A stretch of DNA of 64,000 bases, taken from positions 3,599,001 through 3,663,000 of the forward strand of contig NC_009943.1 of assembly GCF_000018405.1 (NCBI RefSeq), in the 5' to 3' direction. Origin of the DNA: Desulfosudis oleivorans Hxd3. Its GTDB lineage: Bacteria > Desulfobacterota > Desulfobacteria > Desulfobacterales > Desulfosudaceae. The translations under genes were made by a program, and so were the position numbers. Below, in pieces: positions 16,549 through 25,233 of the stretch (within the stretch, counting starts at the first letter, position 1; every line of letters begins with the position of its first letter). Under the pieces are notes generated by a model. The model had not been told where the DNA came from. It searched no databases and saw nothing but the letters and a program-made list of their open reading frames with translations.

Positions 16549-19080
16549 TTATTCGTCGTCGGTCGAGGGGGGCGGCGTCTCGCTATGAAGGTGCACATCC
16601 ACCTGGGGAAAGGCGATGGTGATGCCCCGTTCCCGGAAAAGCCGGTCAATGGCGAACCGGACCTCGGTCTCCACCGCGTAGAAATAGGCCACGTGGGTCC
16701 AGAAGCGAAGCAGAAAAACCAGCGAGCTGTCTCCGAAATCCTTGAACACCACATCCGGCTTCGGTGTTTTAAGCACCCGGGGAATACCGGCGGCCACCTC
16801 CAGCAGGGTGGTGCGCACCAGCTCCACGTCGGAGCCGTAGGCCACGCCCACGGCAACCTTTCTGCGCAACCGCTTGTCCTGAAAACTCCAGTTGATGACC
16901 CGGTTGCTGATCAGCTCGGCATTGGGAATGATCAAAGAAGCGTTATCGTAGGTCTGCACAATGGTGGCGCGCACATTGATCTTTTTCACGGTGGCCCAGG
17001 TGCCGTCCACCTCGATGTCGTCACCCACCTGAATGGGCCGTTCAAACAGGAGGATCAGGCCGCTGACAAAGTTGTTGAAAATGTTCTGCAGACCGAACCC
17101 CAGGCCTATGCCGATGGCGCCCAGGACCACGGCCAGGGAGGTGGTGTTGAACCCGGCCACATGAAGGGCGGCCAGGATACCAACGGCCCAGACAATGTAG
17201 ATCGTGATGGTGACCACCGACTCCTGCGCCCCCTGGGTCATGCCGCTGCCCCGAAGGACCCGGCGCTCAAACAGGTATCGCCAGGCCCCGGCGATCATGT
17301 GGGTGATAAACAGGGCCACCACGGCATAAATAAAACCGATGATCCTGAAAGAGAGGGTACCGACCTCATACGGATGATGAAGAAGGCCGAACATGGCCAT
17401 CAGCGCATCCTGGCCTCCGCCCCAGGCGACAATCAGGGCCACCACGCTTGCCGCCACCAGGGCCGCCTGTCCCAGCCGGATAAGTATCCACCACACAGGG
17501 GATCCCTGGGCTTCAGCTGTTTCATTGCTGGCTGCCGGGTCCACCTGGTAAGCGCGGCGCAGTTCGCCAAGGGCCGCGTAAACCAGTCCCACCCACAGGG
17601 CAATGACCAGTGTCCTTCCCCAGGAGATATACCAGTAAAGGGCAATGGGCCCGTGGCCGGCCAGCTCCAGCGCCAGGCCGCCCACGCAGACCACGTTCAC
17701 CGCCCACCCAAACGAAAGCCGGTGCTTAACGGAAGCGGCTGAAGCCGCCTCCCGGTCCGGTATCTGTTTGCGCCCGCGCCAGAAAACAAGCGCAAAGACC
17801 AGTGCCCCGATTTCAAACAGCAGGCGGGTCAAGAACAGAAGGCCCCCGGCTTCCGGCGCCAGAAAAAGCAAGGTCGCGTATACGACGCCGAACAGCCGCA
17901 CACCCTGGCATGCCCGGCGGACAAGACGCGCCCTGGCCGGCAGAGCCAGCGGTTTTTCGCCCTTTTGGGCACAGTCAACGGCATCCATCACCCACCGGGT
18001 AACCAGAAAGATACGGGCCAGGGAAAAAATAAAAACAATCAGCGGAGAAGGTAGATAGTCACCGGCCTGCATGTACAGGAACAACAGTGCCGTGATCAGC
18101 AGCAGCCACATCGACCGGGAGAACATATAAAGAACCGCCTGAAACGCGGTACAGGACGCAAACGCCTTTTCCTGATCAATCCGCCGCTGGAATGCGGCCA
18201 GCCGGGCCATTCCCATGGCCGCCAGCAGCACCAGCAGCACACCGTAGGCCAGCACCTGGCGAAGCGACCGCCAGAGCAGAGGGCCCTCTTCGACCAGGTA
18301 GGTAACGGAGAACCGGGACCGTGCCACATCGGCCACTTGCGACATCTCCTGACGGAGACCTTCCCATCCGCCCTGGATCGGAAACCCTGTGGACCGGGAA
18401 AAAAAATCACGCTTCCGGGCTTCCTGGACCCGGCCTTCCAGTTTTCCCGAAAGGGCGGTCAGCATTCCCTCCATGGTCTTCAGGTCCGTCAGACGGGTGG
18501 CATAAATCTGGTGCAGCCCCTCCAGCAGGGCCTGTTTCCGGTTCACCAGGTCGATCAGCCGTTGAATGGCCTCAACGGTCCCGGCATCCTTGCCCTTAGA
18601 AGACCCGGCGGTCAGTTCCGCCAGGTAGGCCTGGTTGACCGCCACCTGATCTTTGATGCCGGAGCGATACTGTTCCACCGTTTCCAGGTTCTTTCTTACC
18701 CGGGCCTGCTGTTCGTGAATCTCCACAAGGGACGACTGGACATGACGGCCGGCCGCCTCCAGGTCCGTGGCGGACACCGTGTGAAGGGCCAGCATGTTGG
18801 CATACACGGCATGCTGGGTCCGGTAGGCGTCCAGCCGGTCCGCAAAAACAGAAGCCGACTGGTCGGCCTGACGCTTTTCCGCTTGCAGGGCTTCCACCAG
18901 GCGCTCTTCACTGGCCAGAGACGCCGCTATGGAGGCCGCCAGAGAGGCGGGCGGAGCCTTGTCGGCCACGGGGTCCGCCGCCGGCGGCTGGGTGTTCCCC
19001 CGGACGGCAGACAGCATCACCAGCGCCAGGACCAGGACCGCGGCCGCCAGGCACCGTCGCGCATTATGTCGCGTTGTCAC
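16549..19080 (-). CDS. Large MscS-type mechanosensitive channel with periplasmic coiled-coil domain
   Basis: 843 residues: signal peptide (residues 1-31), a coiled-coil periplasmic region (~45-240), several extra membrane helices (~275-610), then the MscS core. The pore helix and beta-domain are VVLGAIGIGLGFGLQNIFNNFVSGLILLF... and PIQVGDDIEVDGTWATVKKINVRATIV, followed by IPNAELISNRVINWS. The layout is like MscK/YbiO/DUF3772 channels. It gives release of solutes under hypo-osmotic stress. It lies 36 bases downstream of the YeeE/YedE pair. Confidence 0.9.
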   Translation of the reverse strand: MTTRHNARRCLAAAVLVLALVMLSAVRGNTQPPAADPVADKAPPASLAASIAASLASEERLVEALQAEKRQADQSASVFADRLDAYRTQHAVYANMLALHTVSATDLEAAGRHVQSSLVEIHEQQARVRKNLETVEQYRSGIKDQVAVNQAYLAELTAGSSKGKDAGTVEAIQRLIDLVNRKQALLEGLHQIYATRLTDLKTMEGMLTALSGKLEGRVQEARKRDFFSRSTGFPIQGGWEGLRQEMSQVADVARSRFSVTYLVEEGPLLWRSLRQVLAYGVLLVLLAAMGMARLAAFQRRIDQEKAFASCTAFQAVLYMFSRSMWLLLITALLFLYMQAGDYLPSPLIVFIFSLARIFLVTRWVMDAVDCAQKGEKPLALPARARLVRRACQGVRLFGVVYATLLFLAPEAGGLLFLTRLLFEIGALVFALVFWRGRKQIPDREAASAASVKHRLSFGWAVNVVCVGGLALELAGHGPIALYWYISWGRTLVIALWVGLVYAALGELRRAYQVDPAASNETAEAQGSPVWWILIRLGQAALVAASVVALIVAWGGGQDALMAMFGLLHHPYEVGTLSFRIIGFIYAVVALFITHMIAGAWRYLFERRVLRGSGMTQGAQESVVTITIYIVWAVGILAALHVAGFNTTSLAVVLGAIGIGLGFGLQNIFNNFVSGLILLFERPIQVGDDIEVDGTWATVKKINVRATIVQTYDNASLIIPNAELISNRVINWSFQDKRLRRKVAVGVAYGSDVELVRTTLLEVAAGIPRVLKTPKPDVVFKDFGDSSLVFLLRFWTHVAYFYAVETEVRFAIDRLFRERGITIAFPQVDVHLHSETPPPSTDDE

Positions 19081-19116
19081 TGGGCACCTCTTCTGTGCAG
19101 GCGGGACGACCGGTCA

Positions 19117-19644
19117 TCACAACCCCTTCTTTTCAAACCACCGGAACAGCAGGAGGCCGCCCACGATACACAGCACGATGACAAACCAGTGGTTGATGCC
19201 GAGCACGCCGGGAATCGTTATTTTTCCCAGGTCGCCCCAGGTAAGTACCGTCTTTTTCAGTGCCGGATAGGCTTCGGCATACACGGCGGCCCCCACCAGC
19301 ATACCAACAATGCCCCAGAGTGCGTCCCACCGGCCCTCGCCAAGAGCCCCGGCCGAGGTCCCGGGGCAATACCCCAGCAAACCCCAGCCAATGCCGAAGA
19401 GCAGGCCGCCGACAATCTGCGCCCCGAGAACCGTTCCCTTGATGGAGAGTTTCACCAGGCCCAGGTCGTTGAGAAGATAAATGCCCACCATGCCCACCAG
19501 CACACTGGAAAACATGAATTTGACAATGGTCATGTCCTGGAGCCGAAGGGCTCCCAGCTGCTTGTCGTACCGGATCACCCGTGCTTTTTGAAGCAGAAAA
19601 CCGAACAGAATGCCGGTGATCAATCCATATATCAGGAGTTTCAT
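19117..19644 (-). CDS. YeeE/YedE (sulfur transport) family, second half-protein
   Basis: 175 residues, about five membrane segments. The family signature GIGWGLLGYCPGTSAGALGEGR contains the conserved cysteine (C93). The family takes up thiosulfate or other reduced sulfur compounds; in the fused TsuA/YeeE transporter conserved cysteines in each half are needed. This gene encodes one half; the other half is the overlapping upstream gene. Start ATG 19644 overlaps that gene's real stop (ATGA), with GGAGG upstream. Confidence 0.87.
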   Translation of the reverse strand: MKLLIYGLITGILFGFLLQKARVIRYDKQLGALRLQDMTIVKFMFSSVLVGMVGIYLLNDLGLVKLSIKGTVLGAQIVGGLLFGIGWGLLGYCPGTSAGALGEGRWDALWGIVGMLVGAAVYAEAYPALKKTVLTWGDLGKITIPGVLGINHWFVIVLCIVGGLLLFRWFEKKGL

Positions 19645-20171
19645 GATTGGGCACCTCCTTTACCGTAAAGTATGCGTGCCACGATGATGCCACCGGCAAA
19701 AAAGCATGCCAGGGCGATCCACCCGCTGACAGAAAGCTGAAGCGACCCGCTCAGCCCGTGACCGCTCGGTCACCCGTCCGCCAGACGAGCCCCGAACATG
19801 GCGACAATGCCGCCGCAGAAGGCCACCACCCCGCGCTTGGCCGGGCTGGCGCCGAACCGCGATTCCCACATGGGGGGAACGGCCTTTAATTTAAAGGTTC
19901 CGGATGCCATGGCCGCTATAAAGGAACCGATCAGAATACCCACCACAAAGGTCCACTGCCAGTCGATCTTGGGGGTGGTCTTCACAAAATAGTCCATGGT
20001 GGCCACCGCTTCCGACCGGAATGTCTGTTCGATCATTCCCACCGAACGCACAAAGGTAGTGGACGCGCCAAAGTACTTTCCCGCAACCCAGACCGACAGA
20101 ATCAGCACCAGGCCGCTCAAGGCACCGGCCAGGTAGGGACTCCACGATCTGTTGTTGGTTTCATCGCTCAC
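19641..20171 (-). CDS. YeeE/YedE family selenoprotein (UGA at residue 134 read as Sec)
   Basis: Start GTG 20171 has AAAGGAGG seven bases upstream. The reading frame meets TGA at 19772-19770, after FGARLADG. Reading through gives U-PSGHGLSGSLQLSVSGWIA, exactly the conserved YeeE motif G(G)CTSGHGxSG with Sec in the cysteine place. It then continues through a proper last membrane helix (LACFFAGGIIVARILYG) to a TGA that overlaps the next ATG. The total is 176 residues, the normal half-protein size. A SECIS-like hairpin follows the UGA. Alternative: a nonsense mutation or sequencing error (C to U/TGT-TGA), but conserved downstream coding and coupling argue against it. Stopping at the UGA would remove the functional motif. 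Confidence 0.82.
19736..19755 (-). promoter_or_regulatory. Bacterial SECIS-like hairpin
   Basis: On the mRNA the 5' arm GCUGAGC and 3' arm GCUUCAGC pair with one bulged U, closing a five-base loop GGGUC. The loop begins 22 bases after the UGA. A bulged U and a GGUC apical loop are the SelB-recognised features of the E. coli fdhF element, and the distance is in the range accepted for bacterial SECIS. Confidence 0.72.
19770..19772 (-). other. In-frame UGA, predicted selenocysteine codon
   Basis: Codon 134 of the 19641..20171 gene, at the position of the invariant cysteine of YeeE half-proteins. Confidence 0.8.
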
Positions 20172-20308
20172 CTTATGACCTCCTTTGTTTGGGGTGACCG
20201 TGACGGCAGGCCCGGAAGGACTGCAAGGGAAGCCGTTCACGCAGAGACGACAGGCCGCGGCAAACCGGCCAGCCTGTCATGACATATTGAGAATGCCTTA
20301 TCATAATG

Positions 20309-20330
20309 AAAAACGCTCAAAAGAGCAAAA
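20309..20330 (-). terminator. Weak possible terminator after the 426-aa MscS gene
   Basis: On the minus strand GCTC-TTTT-GAGC followed by GTTTTT, 10 bases after the MscS stop. The stem is only four pairs, so read-through into the YeeE genes is likely. Confidence 0.3.
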
Positions 20331-20336
20331 TGATAA

Positions 20337-21617
20337 TTATTCCGTTTTCTTCAGATCCGGGGTGTCCGGCAGGTTCAGGGTGACCCGGCGCTTGTCGTCT
20401 CCGGCCACATAAACCGTCCGGGAGGGAAAGGCAAAATCAATGCCCTCTGCCTCAAACCGGCGCATGATCTCCAGGCAGGTCCGCTCCACCCATGCCTGAA
20501 AGGCCCAGTAGTCCGGGGGATGGTACCAGGCCACCACCATGATGTTGAGGCTCCAGTCATTAAAATTGTTGAAAAAGGCCCGGGGCGGAAAATCTTCCCG
20601 CATGCCCTCGTGACCGGACAGGATCTCCCTGATAATGGCCACGGCCTGTTCCACCTTTTCCGGCCGCGTATCATAGGGAATCCCGATATTGGTAAGCCAT
20701 CGAATGTGGGGCCGCCGGCTGATGTTTTCCACAAAGGAGCTGATGATCTTTTCGTTGGGAATGGTCAGCAGGTGACCGGTCAGGGTTCGAATGCGCGTGC
20801 TGCGGAACCCCACGAACTCCACCACGCCGTCGTTGCCTTCGATGACGATGCGGTCCCCGGGGTGAAACGGCTTGTCAAAAACAATGGTCAGGGTGCCGAA
20901 AAAATTGGAAATGGAGTCCTTGGCGGCCAGGGCCACGGCAATACCGCCGATACCCAGGGAGGCCAGCACCGGCCCGATCTTCACGCCGGTCATATTCTGG
21001 ACCAGGAACACGGCCCCCAGAACGATGATGAGAACCCGCAGTGTCTTGCCCACAAGGGGCACCAGCAGTTCGTCGACAGTGCTCTCCGTGGAGGCGGCCC
21101 ACTGCTGGAGACGGGCGTCGATCAGGGCCACCAGCCGGACAAAAAACCAGACAGCCGTCACATAAGCGACAAGCCGGGCACCGCCATGGCAGGCATCAAG
21201 GACGGCATTGCCCGCCGGTGTTTCAAAGGCCCCGTACACCGGCCAGAGGGAAAGATAAATACCGTACGCCAGAAAGGCCACGGAAAAAGGGGCGGATAGT
21301 GCGTCGAGAAAAAAGATGGCCGCCGGGGCTCGGCCTTCCTGTTCGGCCCGGCGCCTGACCCGATACCAGACCAGCCACCGCAGCAGCCGTTCGACTGCCA
21401 CCACCAGGCCGATCAGCAAGGCGGACAGCAGCAGGGATGTCCAGGTGACACCGGGGAAAACGGTTGTCCGGAGCCAGTTGCCTGACGGTGACACCGCCGT
21501 GCCCTGGCTGATATCAGTGGATTGCACCTCCTGCCCGACACCGGGCCCCGCGAAAAGACCCAGTCCGGTGACAAGGACAACAAGCAGCACACAAGCGGCC
21601 CGACCGGCTGGTTTCAT
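20337..21617 (-). CDS. MscS-family mechanosensitive channel with signal peptide
   Basis: 426 residues. A signal peptide (residues 1-29) precedes ~4 membrane helices and the MscS core: GGIAVALAAKDSISNFFGTL, then KPFHPGDRIVIEG(N)DGVVEFVGFRSTRIRT and IPNEKIISSFVENIS. The C-terminal alpha/beta domain ends near VYVAGDDKRR. The build is like medium-sized MscS/YnaI proteins. It is upstream of the YeeE/YedE pair on the same strand, so that pair lies between two MscS genes. Confidence 0.9.
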   Translation of the reverse strand: MKPAGRAACVLLVVLVTGLGLFAGPGVGQEVQSTDISQGTAVSPSGNWLRTTVFPGVTWTSLLLSALLIGLVVAVERLLRWLVWYRVRRRAEQEGRAPAAIFFLDALSAPFSVAFLAYGIYLSLWPVYGAFETPAGNAVLDACHGGARLVAYVTAVWFFVRLVALIDARLQQWAASTESTVDELLVPLVGKTLRVLIIVLGAVFLVQNMTGVKIGPVLASLGIGGIAVALAAKDSISNFFGTLTIVFDKPFHPGDRIVIEGNDGVVEFVGFRSTRIRTLTGHLLTIPNEKIISSFVENISRRPHIRWLTNIGIPYDTRPEKVEQAVAIIREILSGHEGMREDFPPRAFFNNFNDWSLNIMVVAWYHPPDYWAFQAWVERTCLEIMRRFEAEGIDFAFPSRTVYVAGDDKRRVTLNLPDTPDLKKTE

Positions 21618-21793
21618 GACGCACCTCCCTGTTCGTATGGTTTTACGTCGTATGTCTTTCGTCGTCTTTGACAGTTTGTATTTTGCAAAACCGTCTGATT
21701 ATTATCGCAACAGGCTGTGTTGGATGTGGCTATTCATCCATGTCGAAAAATTTCATGAAATATCCGGGCTAAATGTTTCATACAATATCCGGG

Positions 21794-22579
21794 TTAAGGA
21801 TGGTCGTTAAACACATCCGCAAGGGCGCCTGAATGACAGGCCTTGCACTCCATCTTGCCCTTCAAAATATCGCTCTCTCCGTCAGGGCTGTGACAGGCAC
21901 CGCAGGCGGTCCGTGACGCGCCGGGGCCCAGGACGGCAAACCCGGCTTTATCAATCTTGGCATTCATGATGGCAACGGCCCGGTGGGTCACCGTACCGGT
22001 CACTCTGGCGCACCGTTCTGATCGCTGCTTGCTGTTCATGTCGATGCCGTGCTCGTAGCACCATTTGCTCACCGAAGGGTGACACAACACCGATGCCGGC
22101 ACCGAGGCAGGCAGGTCACCATCAAAAGCAAGCCCCTTTTTGGGTTTATAGCCGGGCAGCGATGCCAGCTCATACCAGGTAAACAGCTCATCAACCATGG
22201 GATCCCGATCGGCCCGGCCCCAGAAAAGGGCCCAGGCTGATACGGCTCCCAGCAGGGCGCCGCAGATGGTGCCCCATTCAGAGATGCCGCTTTTGCCCAC
22301 CTCCATCATGTGCATGGGAAATGTGTCGTAGGGCGCGCCGTATTTTCTGGCCATCATGCCGACAATCCCCTGAAAAGCGCCGTAGCAGCACCCATACCCC
22401 TTGTAAAAATGATTTTCATAGGCAAAGGCCGCCGCCTGCTCGGCATCCAGCTTATGTGGAACCCAGTAGCCGTCTTGTACGGCCGCCTCCCTGGAAAATG
22501 CCATATTGACCCCTGTAAGGGCCGATCCCACCAGTACTCCGCTGATGGTTCCCAGTACCTCCCTTCGAGACATCTGCAT
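21794..22579 (-). CDS. Split-Soret-type diheme cytochrome c (C_GCAxxG_C_C family)
   Basis: 261 residues. The start at 22579 has GGAA seven bases upstream. A twin-arginine-like leader (MSRREVLGTISGVLVGSAL) suggests Tat export. The N-terminal half has YKGYGCCYGAFQGIVG and GTICGALLGAVS, the C_GCAxxG_C_C redox motif. Two CxxCH heme sites (CGACH, CKACH) are at the C-terminus. This combination is that of the split-Soret cytochrome described from Desulfovibrio. Its physiological partner is not known. It is the first gene of this minus-strand group. Confidence 0.8.
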   Translation of the reverse strand: MQMSRREVLGTISGVLVGSALTGVNMAFSREAAVQDGYWVPHKLDAEQAAAFAYENHFYKGYGCCYGAFQGIVGMMARKYGAPYDTFPMHMMEVGKSGISEWGTICGALLGAVSAWALFWGRADRDPMVDELFTWYELASLPGYKPKKGLAFDGDLPASVPASVLCHPSVSKWCYEHGIDMNSKQRSERCARVTGTVTHRAVAIMNAKIDKAGFAVLGPGASRTACGACHSPDGESDILKGKMECKACHSGALADVFNDHP

Positions 22580-22716
22580 CTGTCTGTTCCTTTCCCCCGA
22601 TCTTTTGCCGGGCAAAGCGTATTCACACCTCCATCCGCAAACAGGCCCGGCCGTTTGCGTACCCTCACTGCATCTTCGTCACTGATAGTACCATAACATA
22701 GGTGACGAGCGAATTG

Positions 22717-23898
22717 TCAAGGCAGGTCAATCCGGCCGACAAACCGGGCCGTCACGGTCTCGTGAAAGCGCATGCCACGGCGGGTGGGCATGCAGCGGCC
22801 ACGAGAAAGCACCACCAGGCCCTGGTCCCGGCATTGGGCAAGCGGTTGCGCAAAACAGGCGCAAAAGTCGACACCGAACTCCGCTTCAAAAGCGGCCATC
22901 AAAATGCCGTCGGCTGTGCGAAGGCCCAGGTAGATCGCCTCCAGCATCTGCTGGGCCGGGGTCAGGGTTTCTGCCTCCTGCCGGGGCGGACGGCCCTGCT
23001 GAAGGGCCTTCTCATAGGCGTCAAGATCGCGGTGGTTCCACCAGCGATGCGTACCGGTATAAGAGTGGGCCGACGGGCCCAGGCCCACATAAGGCACCCG
23101 GCGCCAGTACTTGGTGTTGTGCCGGGCCATGGTGTCCGGGCTTGTGGCGAAATTGGAAATCTCGTAGTGAAGATACCCGCGGCCGGTCAGATAGCGGCTG
23201 ACCGTGTCAAACAGGTCGGCGGCCTGCCGGTCCGGCAGCGGGTCAAATTCACGGTTTTCAAGTGCCCGGGCCAGGGGGGTACCCGGCTCACAGGTAAGCA
23301 TATAACAGGAGATGTGGTCGGGGGAAAAGGAAAGCGTCCGGTCCAGGTCCTTTTCCAGGTCCCGTCGGGTCTGGCCGGGAATCGCATAAATGATGTCCGC
23401 GCCGATGTTGTCAAACCCGCACCGACGGGACGCTTCCAGGGCGTCTTCGGCCTGTCGGGCCGAATGAATCCGGCCCAGAAAGGCAAGCCTGGCATCATCG
23501 AAAGACTGGATGCCGATGTTGATCCGGTTGACGCCGGCCTGCCGGACTGCCGCAAGCCAGGCGGGGGTCGCCGAGTCGGGGTTGACCTCCATGGTGATCT
23601 CGGCATCGGTGGAAAGGCGAAAATTGTCCCGAACCGTGGAAAGCACAACATCAACCTGAGCGGCGGAAAGCAGCGAAGGGGTGCCGCCGCCGATGTAGAC
23701 CGTGTCCACCATGCCGGGAACAAGGGGGCCTGACAGCTGAATTTCCCTTAACAGCGCCTTGACAAAAGAGAAAATCCGGTCCGGAGCGGCCAGGGAAAAA
23801 AAGTCGCAGTACCGGCACTTTTTTGCGCAAAAGGGAATGTGAAGATACAGGCCGGTATTATCGACACCGGGATAAGTGTCACATGGCGTAGGGTGCAC
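22717..23898 (-). CDS. hemW: HemW-like radical SAM heme chaperone / coproporphyrinogen dehydrogenase-like
   Basis: 393 residues. YLHIPFCAKKCRYCDFFS holds the cluster cysteines CxxxCxxC; IGGGTPSLL, EVNPDSATP, RINIGIQSFDD and GLGPSAHSY are family blocks. It lacks the fourth cysteine-type CxC of true HemN, so HemW (heme insertion chaperone) is the better name. GTG 23898 or the preceding TTG are the likely starts, overlapping korC by ~20 bases. Heme handling fits the cytochrome-rich setting. Confidence 0.85.
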   Translation of the reverse strand: MHPTPCDTYPGVDNTGLYLHIPFCAKKCRYCDFFSLAAPDRIFSFVKALLREIQLSGPLVPGMVDTVYIGGGTPSLLSAAQVDVVLSTVRDNFRLSTDAEITMEVNPDSATPAWLAAVRQAGVNRINIGIQSFDDARLAFLGRIHSARQAEDALEASRRCGFDNIGADIIYAIPGQTRRDLEKDLDRTLSFSPDHISCYMLTCEPGTPLARALENREFDPLPDRQAADLFDTVSRYLTGRGYLHYEISNFATSPDTMARHNTKYWRRVPYVGLGPSAHSYTGTHRWWNHRDLDAYEKALQQGRPPRQEAETLTPAQQMLEAIYLGLRTADGILMAAFEAEFGVDFCACFAQPLAQCRDQGLVVLSRGRCMPTRRGMRFHETVTARFVGRIDLP

Positions 23899-24424
23899 CA
23901 AGTTCGTACCCCAGGGCAAAGGCCTGCTGGTTGAGTTCCAGGTAATCGGCCGGCACATGGGCGACCAGGGCCTTTTCCACCGACGCCTTTTTCACCACTC
24001 CGGTCAGGGCCGTGACGGCACCCACCATGCAGATGTTGAGCACGATAGGATTGCCAACGGTTTCGGTGGCGGCCTGGAACAGGGGCAGCTCGATCTGCCG
24101 GGCGTCTACACTTTTTGAGGTCTTTACGTGGCGGCTGTCCGTGACCAGCAGTCCGCCGGGCCGGATGGCCTCATAATACTTGTTATAGGCCGCCTGGGTC
24201 AGGCAGACCAGAACATTGGCGTTGTTGACCCGGGGAAAGTTGATGGGGTAGTCCGAGATGATCAGCTCGGCCCGGGCCGCGCCGCCCCTGGCCTCGGGCC
24301 CGTAAGACTGGGCCTGGACCGCGTTGAGCCCTTCGTAAATGGCCGCGGCCTCGCCGAGAATCACCGCCGCCGTAATCACGCCCTGGCCCCCGGAGCCGGA
24401 AAATATGAATCGGGTCCGCATCAT
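23879..24424 (-). CDS. korC: 2-oxoacid:ferredoxin oxidoreductase gamma subunit
   Basis: 181 residues. FSGSGGQGVITAAVILGEAA and QAQSYGPEARGGAARAELIIS are the hallmark gamma-subunit motifs. Overlaps korB by 4 bases. With korDAB it forms a four-subunit 2-oxoglutarate-type enzyme making acyl-CoA and reduced ferredoxin (or the reverse carboxylation). Confidence 0.92.
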   Translation of the reverse strand: MMRTRFIFSGSGGQGVITAAVILGEAAAIYEGLNAVQAQSYGPEARGGAARAELIISDYPINFPRVNNANVLVCLTQAAYNKYYEAIRPGGLLVTDSRHVKTSKSVDARQIELPLFQAATETVGNPIVLNICMVGAVTALTGVVKKASVEKALVAHVPADYLELNQQAFALGYELGAPYAM

Positions 24425-25230
24425 GCCTTAGCCCTCTTTTCCGCCGCCTGAATGGTTTTTTCATATTCACCGCAATACTCGGGCAGCTCTTTTTCTACAA
24501 ATATGCCCCGCCGGATCTTGCCGGATTCGGGCACGTCGTCCTTTGCGCCCAGCCGCACCGTGTTGTTTTTATATGTCTCCATCATGGCCACTGCGTCCCC
24601 GGCCTTATTCTTTCGACCGAAATAGGTGGGGCACTGGGAAAAGATCTCCACCACGGAAAACCCCTTGTGGGTAATGGCCTTTTCGATAAGGGAGGTCATC
24701 TCCTGAATGTGGTAGGTGGTGGTGCGGGCCACAAAAGTAGCGCCGGCGGCGGTGGAGAGCTCCACCACGTCAAAATCGTGGTCAATGGTGGTGTAGGGCG
24801 CGGTGGTGGCCTTTGTGCCGACACCGGACAGGGGCGAGTACTGGCCGCCGGTCATGCCGTAAATCCGGTTGTTCATCACAATGGCGGTCATGTCGATGTT
24901 CCGGCGGCAGGCATGAATAAAGTGGTTACCGCCGATGGCCAGGGCGTCTCCGTCGCCCATGGGCACGATCAGGGAAAGCCCCGGCCGGCTCATCTTGACG
25001 CCGGTGGCAAATGCCAGCGCACGGCCGTGAAGGGTGTGCAGTGAATGGACGTCCACATACCCGGTGATACGGGCCGAACACCCGATACCCGACACCATGA
25101 CGATGTCGCTCTTGTCAAGCCCCAGGTTTTCGATGGCATGCAACAGGCCGTTCAGCACGACGCCGTGGCCGCAGCCGGGACACCAGATATGGGGAAAAAA
25201 CCGTTTTCGCAGATAGTCCTGAATGGCCAT
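24421..25230 (-). CDS. korB: 2-oxoacid:ferredoxin oxidoreductase beta subunit (TPP-binding)
   Basis: 269 residues. The CPGCGHG start block and the thiamine diphosphate motif MGDGDALAIGGNHFIHACRRN with MNNRIYGMTGGQYSP are diagnostic. Length fits the short beta subunits of Kor rather than fused pyruvate enzymes. Confidence 0.92.
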   Translation of the reverse strand: MAIQDYLRKRFFPHIWCPGCGHGVVLNGLLHAIENLGLDKSDIVMVSGIGCSARITGYVDVHSLHTLHGRALAFATGVKMSRPGLSLIVPMGDGDALAIGGNHFIHACRRNIDMTAIVMNNRIYGMTGGQYSPLSGVGTKATTAPYTTIDHDFDVVELSTAAGATFVARTTTYHIQEMTSLIEKAITHKGFSVVEIFSQCPTYFGRKNKAGDAVAMMETYKNNTVRLGAKDDVPESGKIRRGIFVEKELPEYCGEYEKTIQAAEKRAKA

Positions 25231-25233
25231 GGA

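Noticed and set aside
20300-20342. Fur-box-like AT-rich inverted repeats (TTATCATAATGA, AATGATAATTATT)
   Set aside because: Only partial match to a Fur 19-mer, and they sit at the end of the MscS gene; too weak to call.
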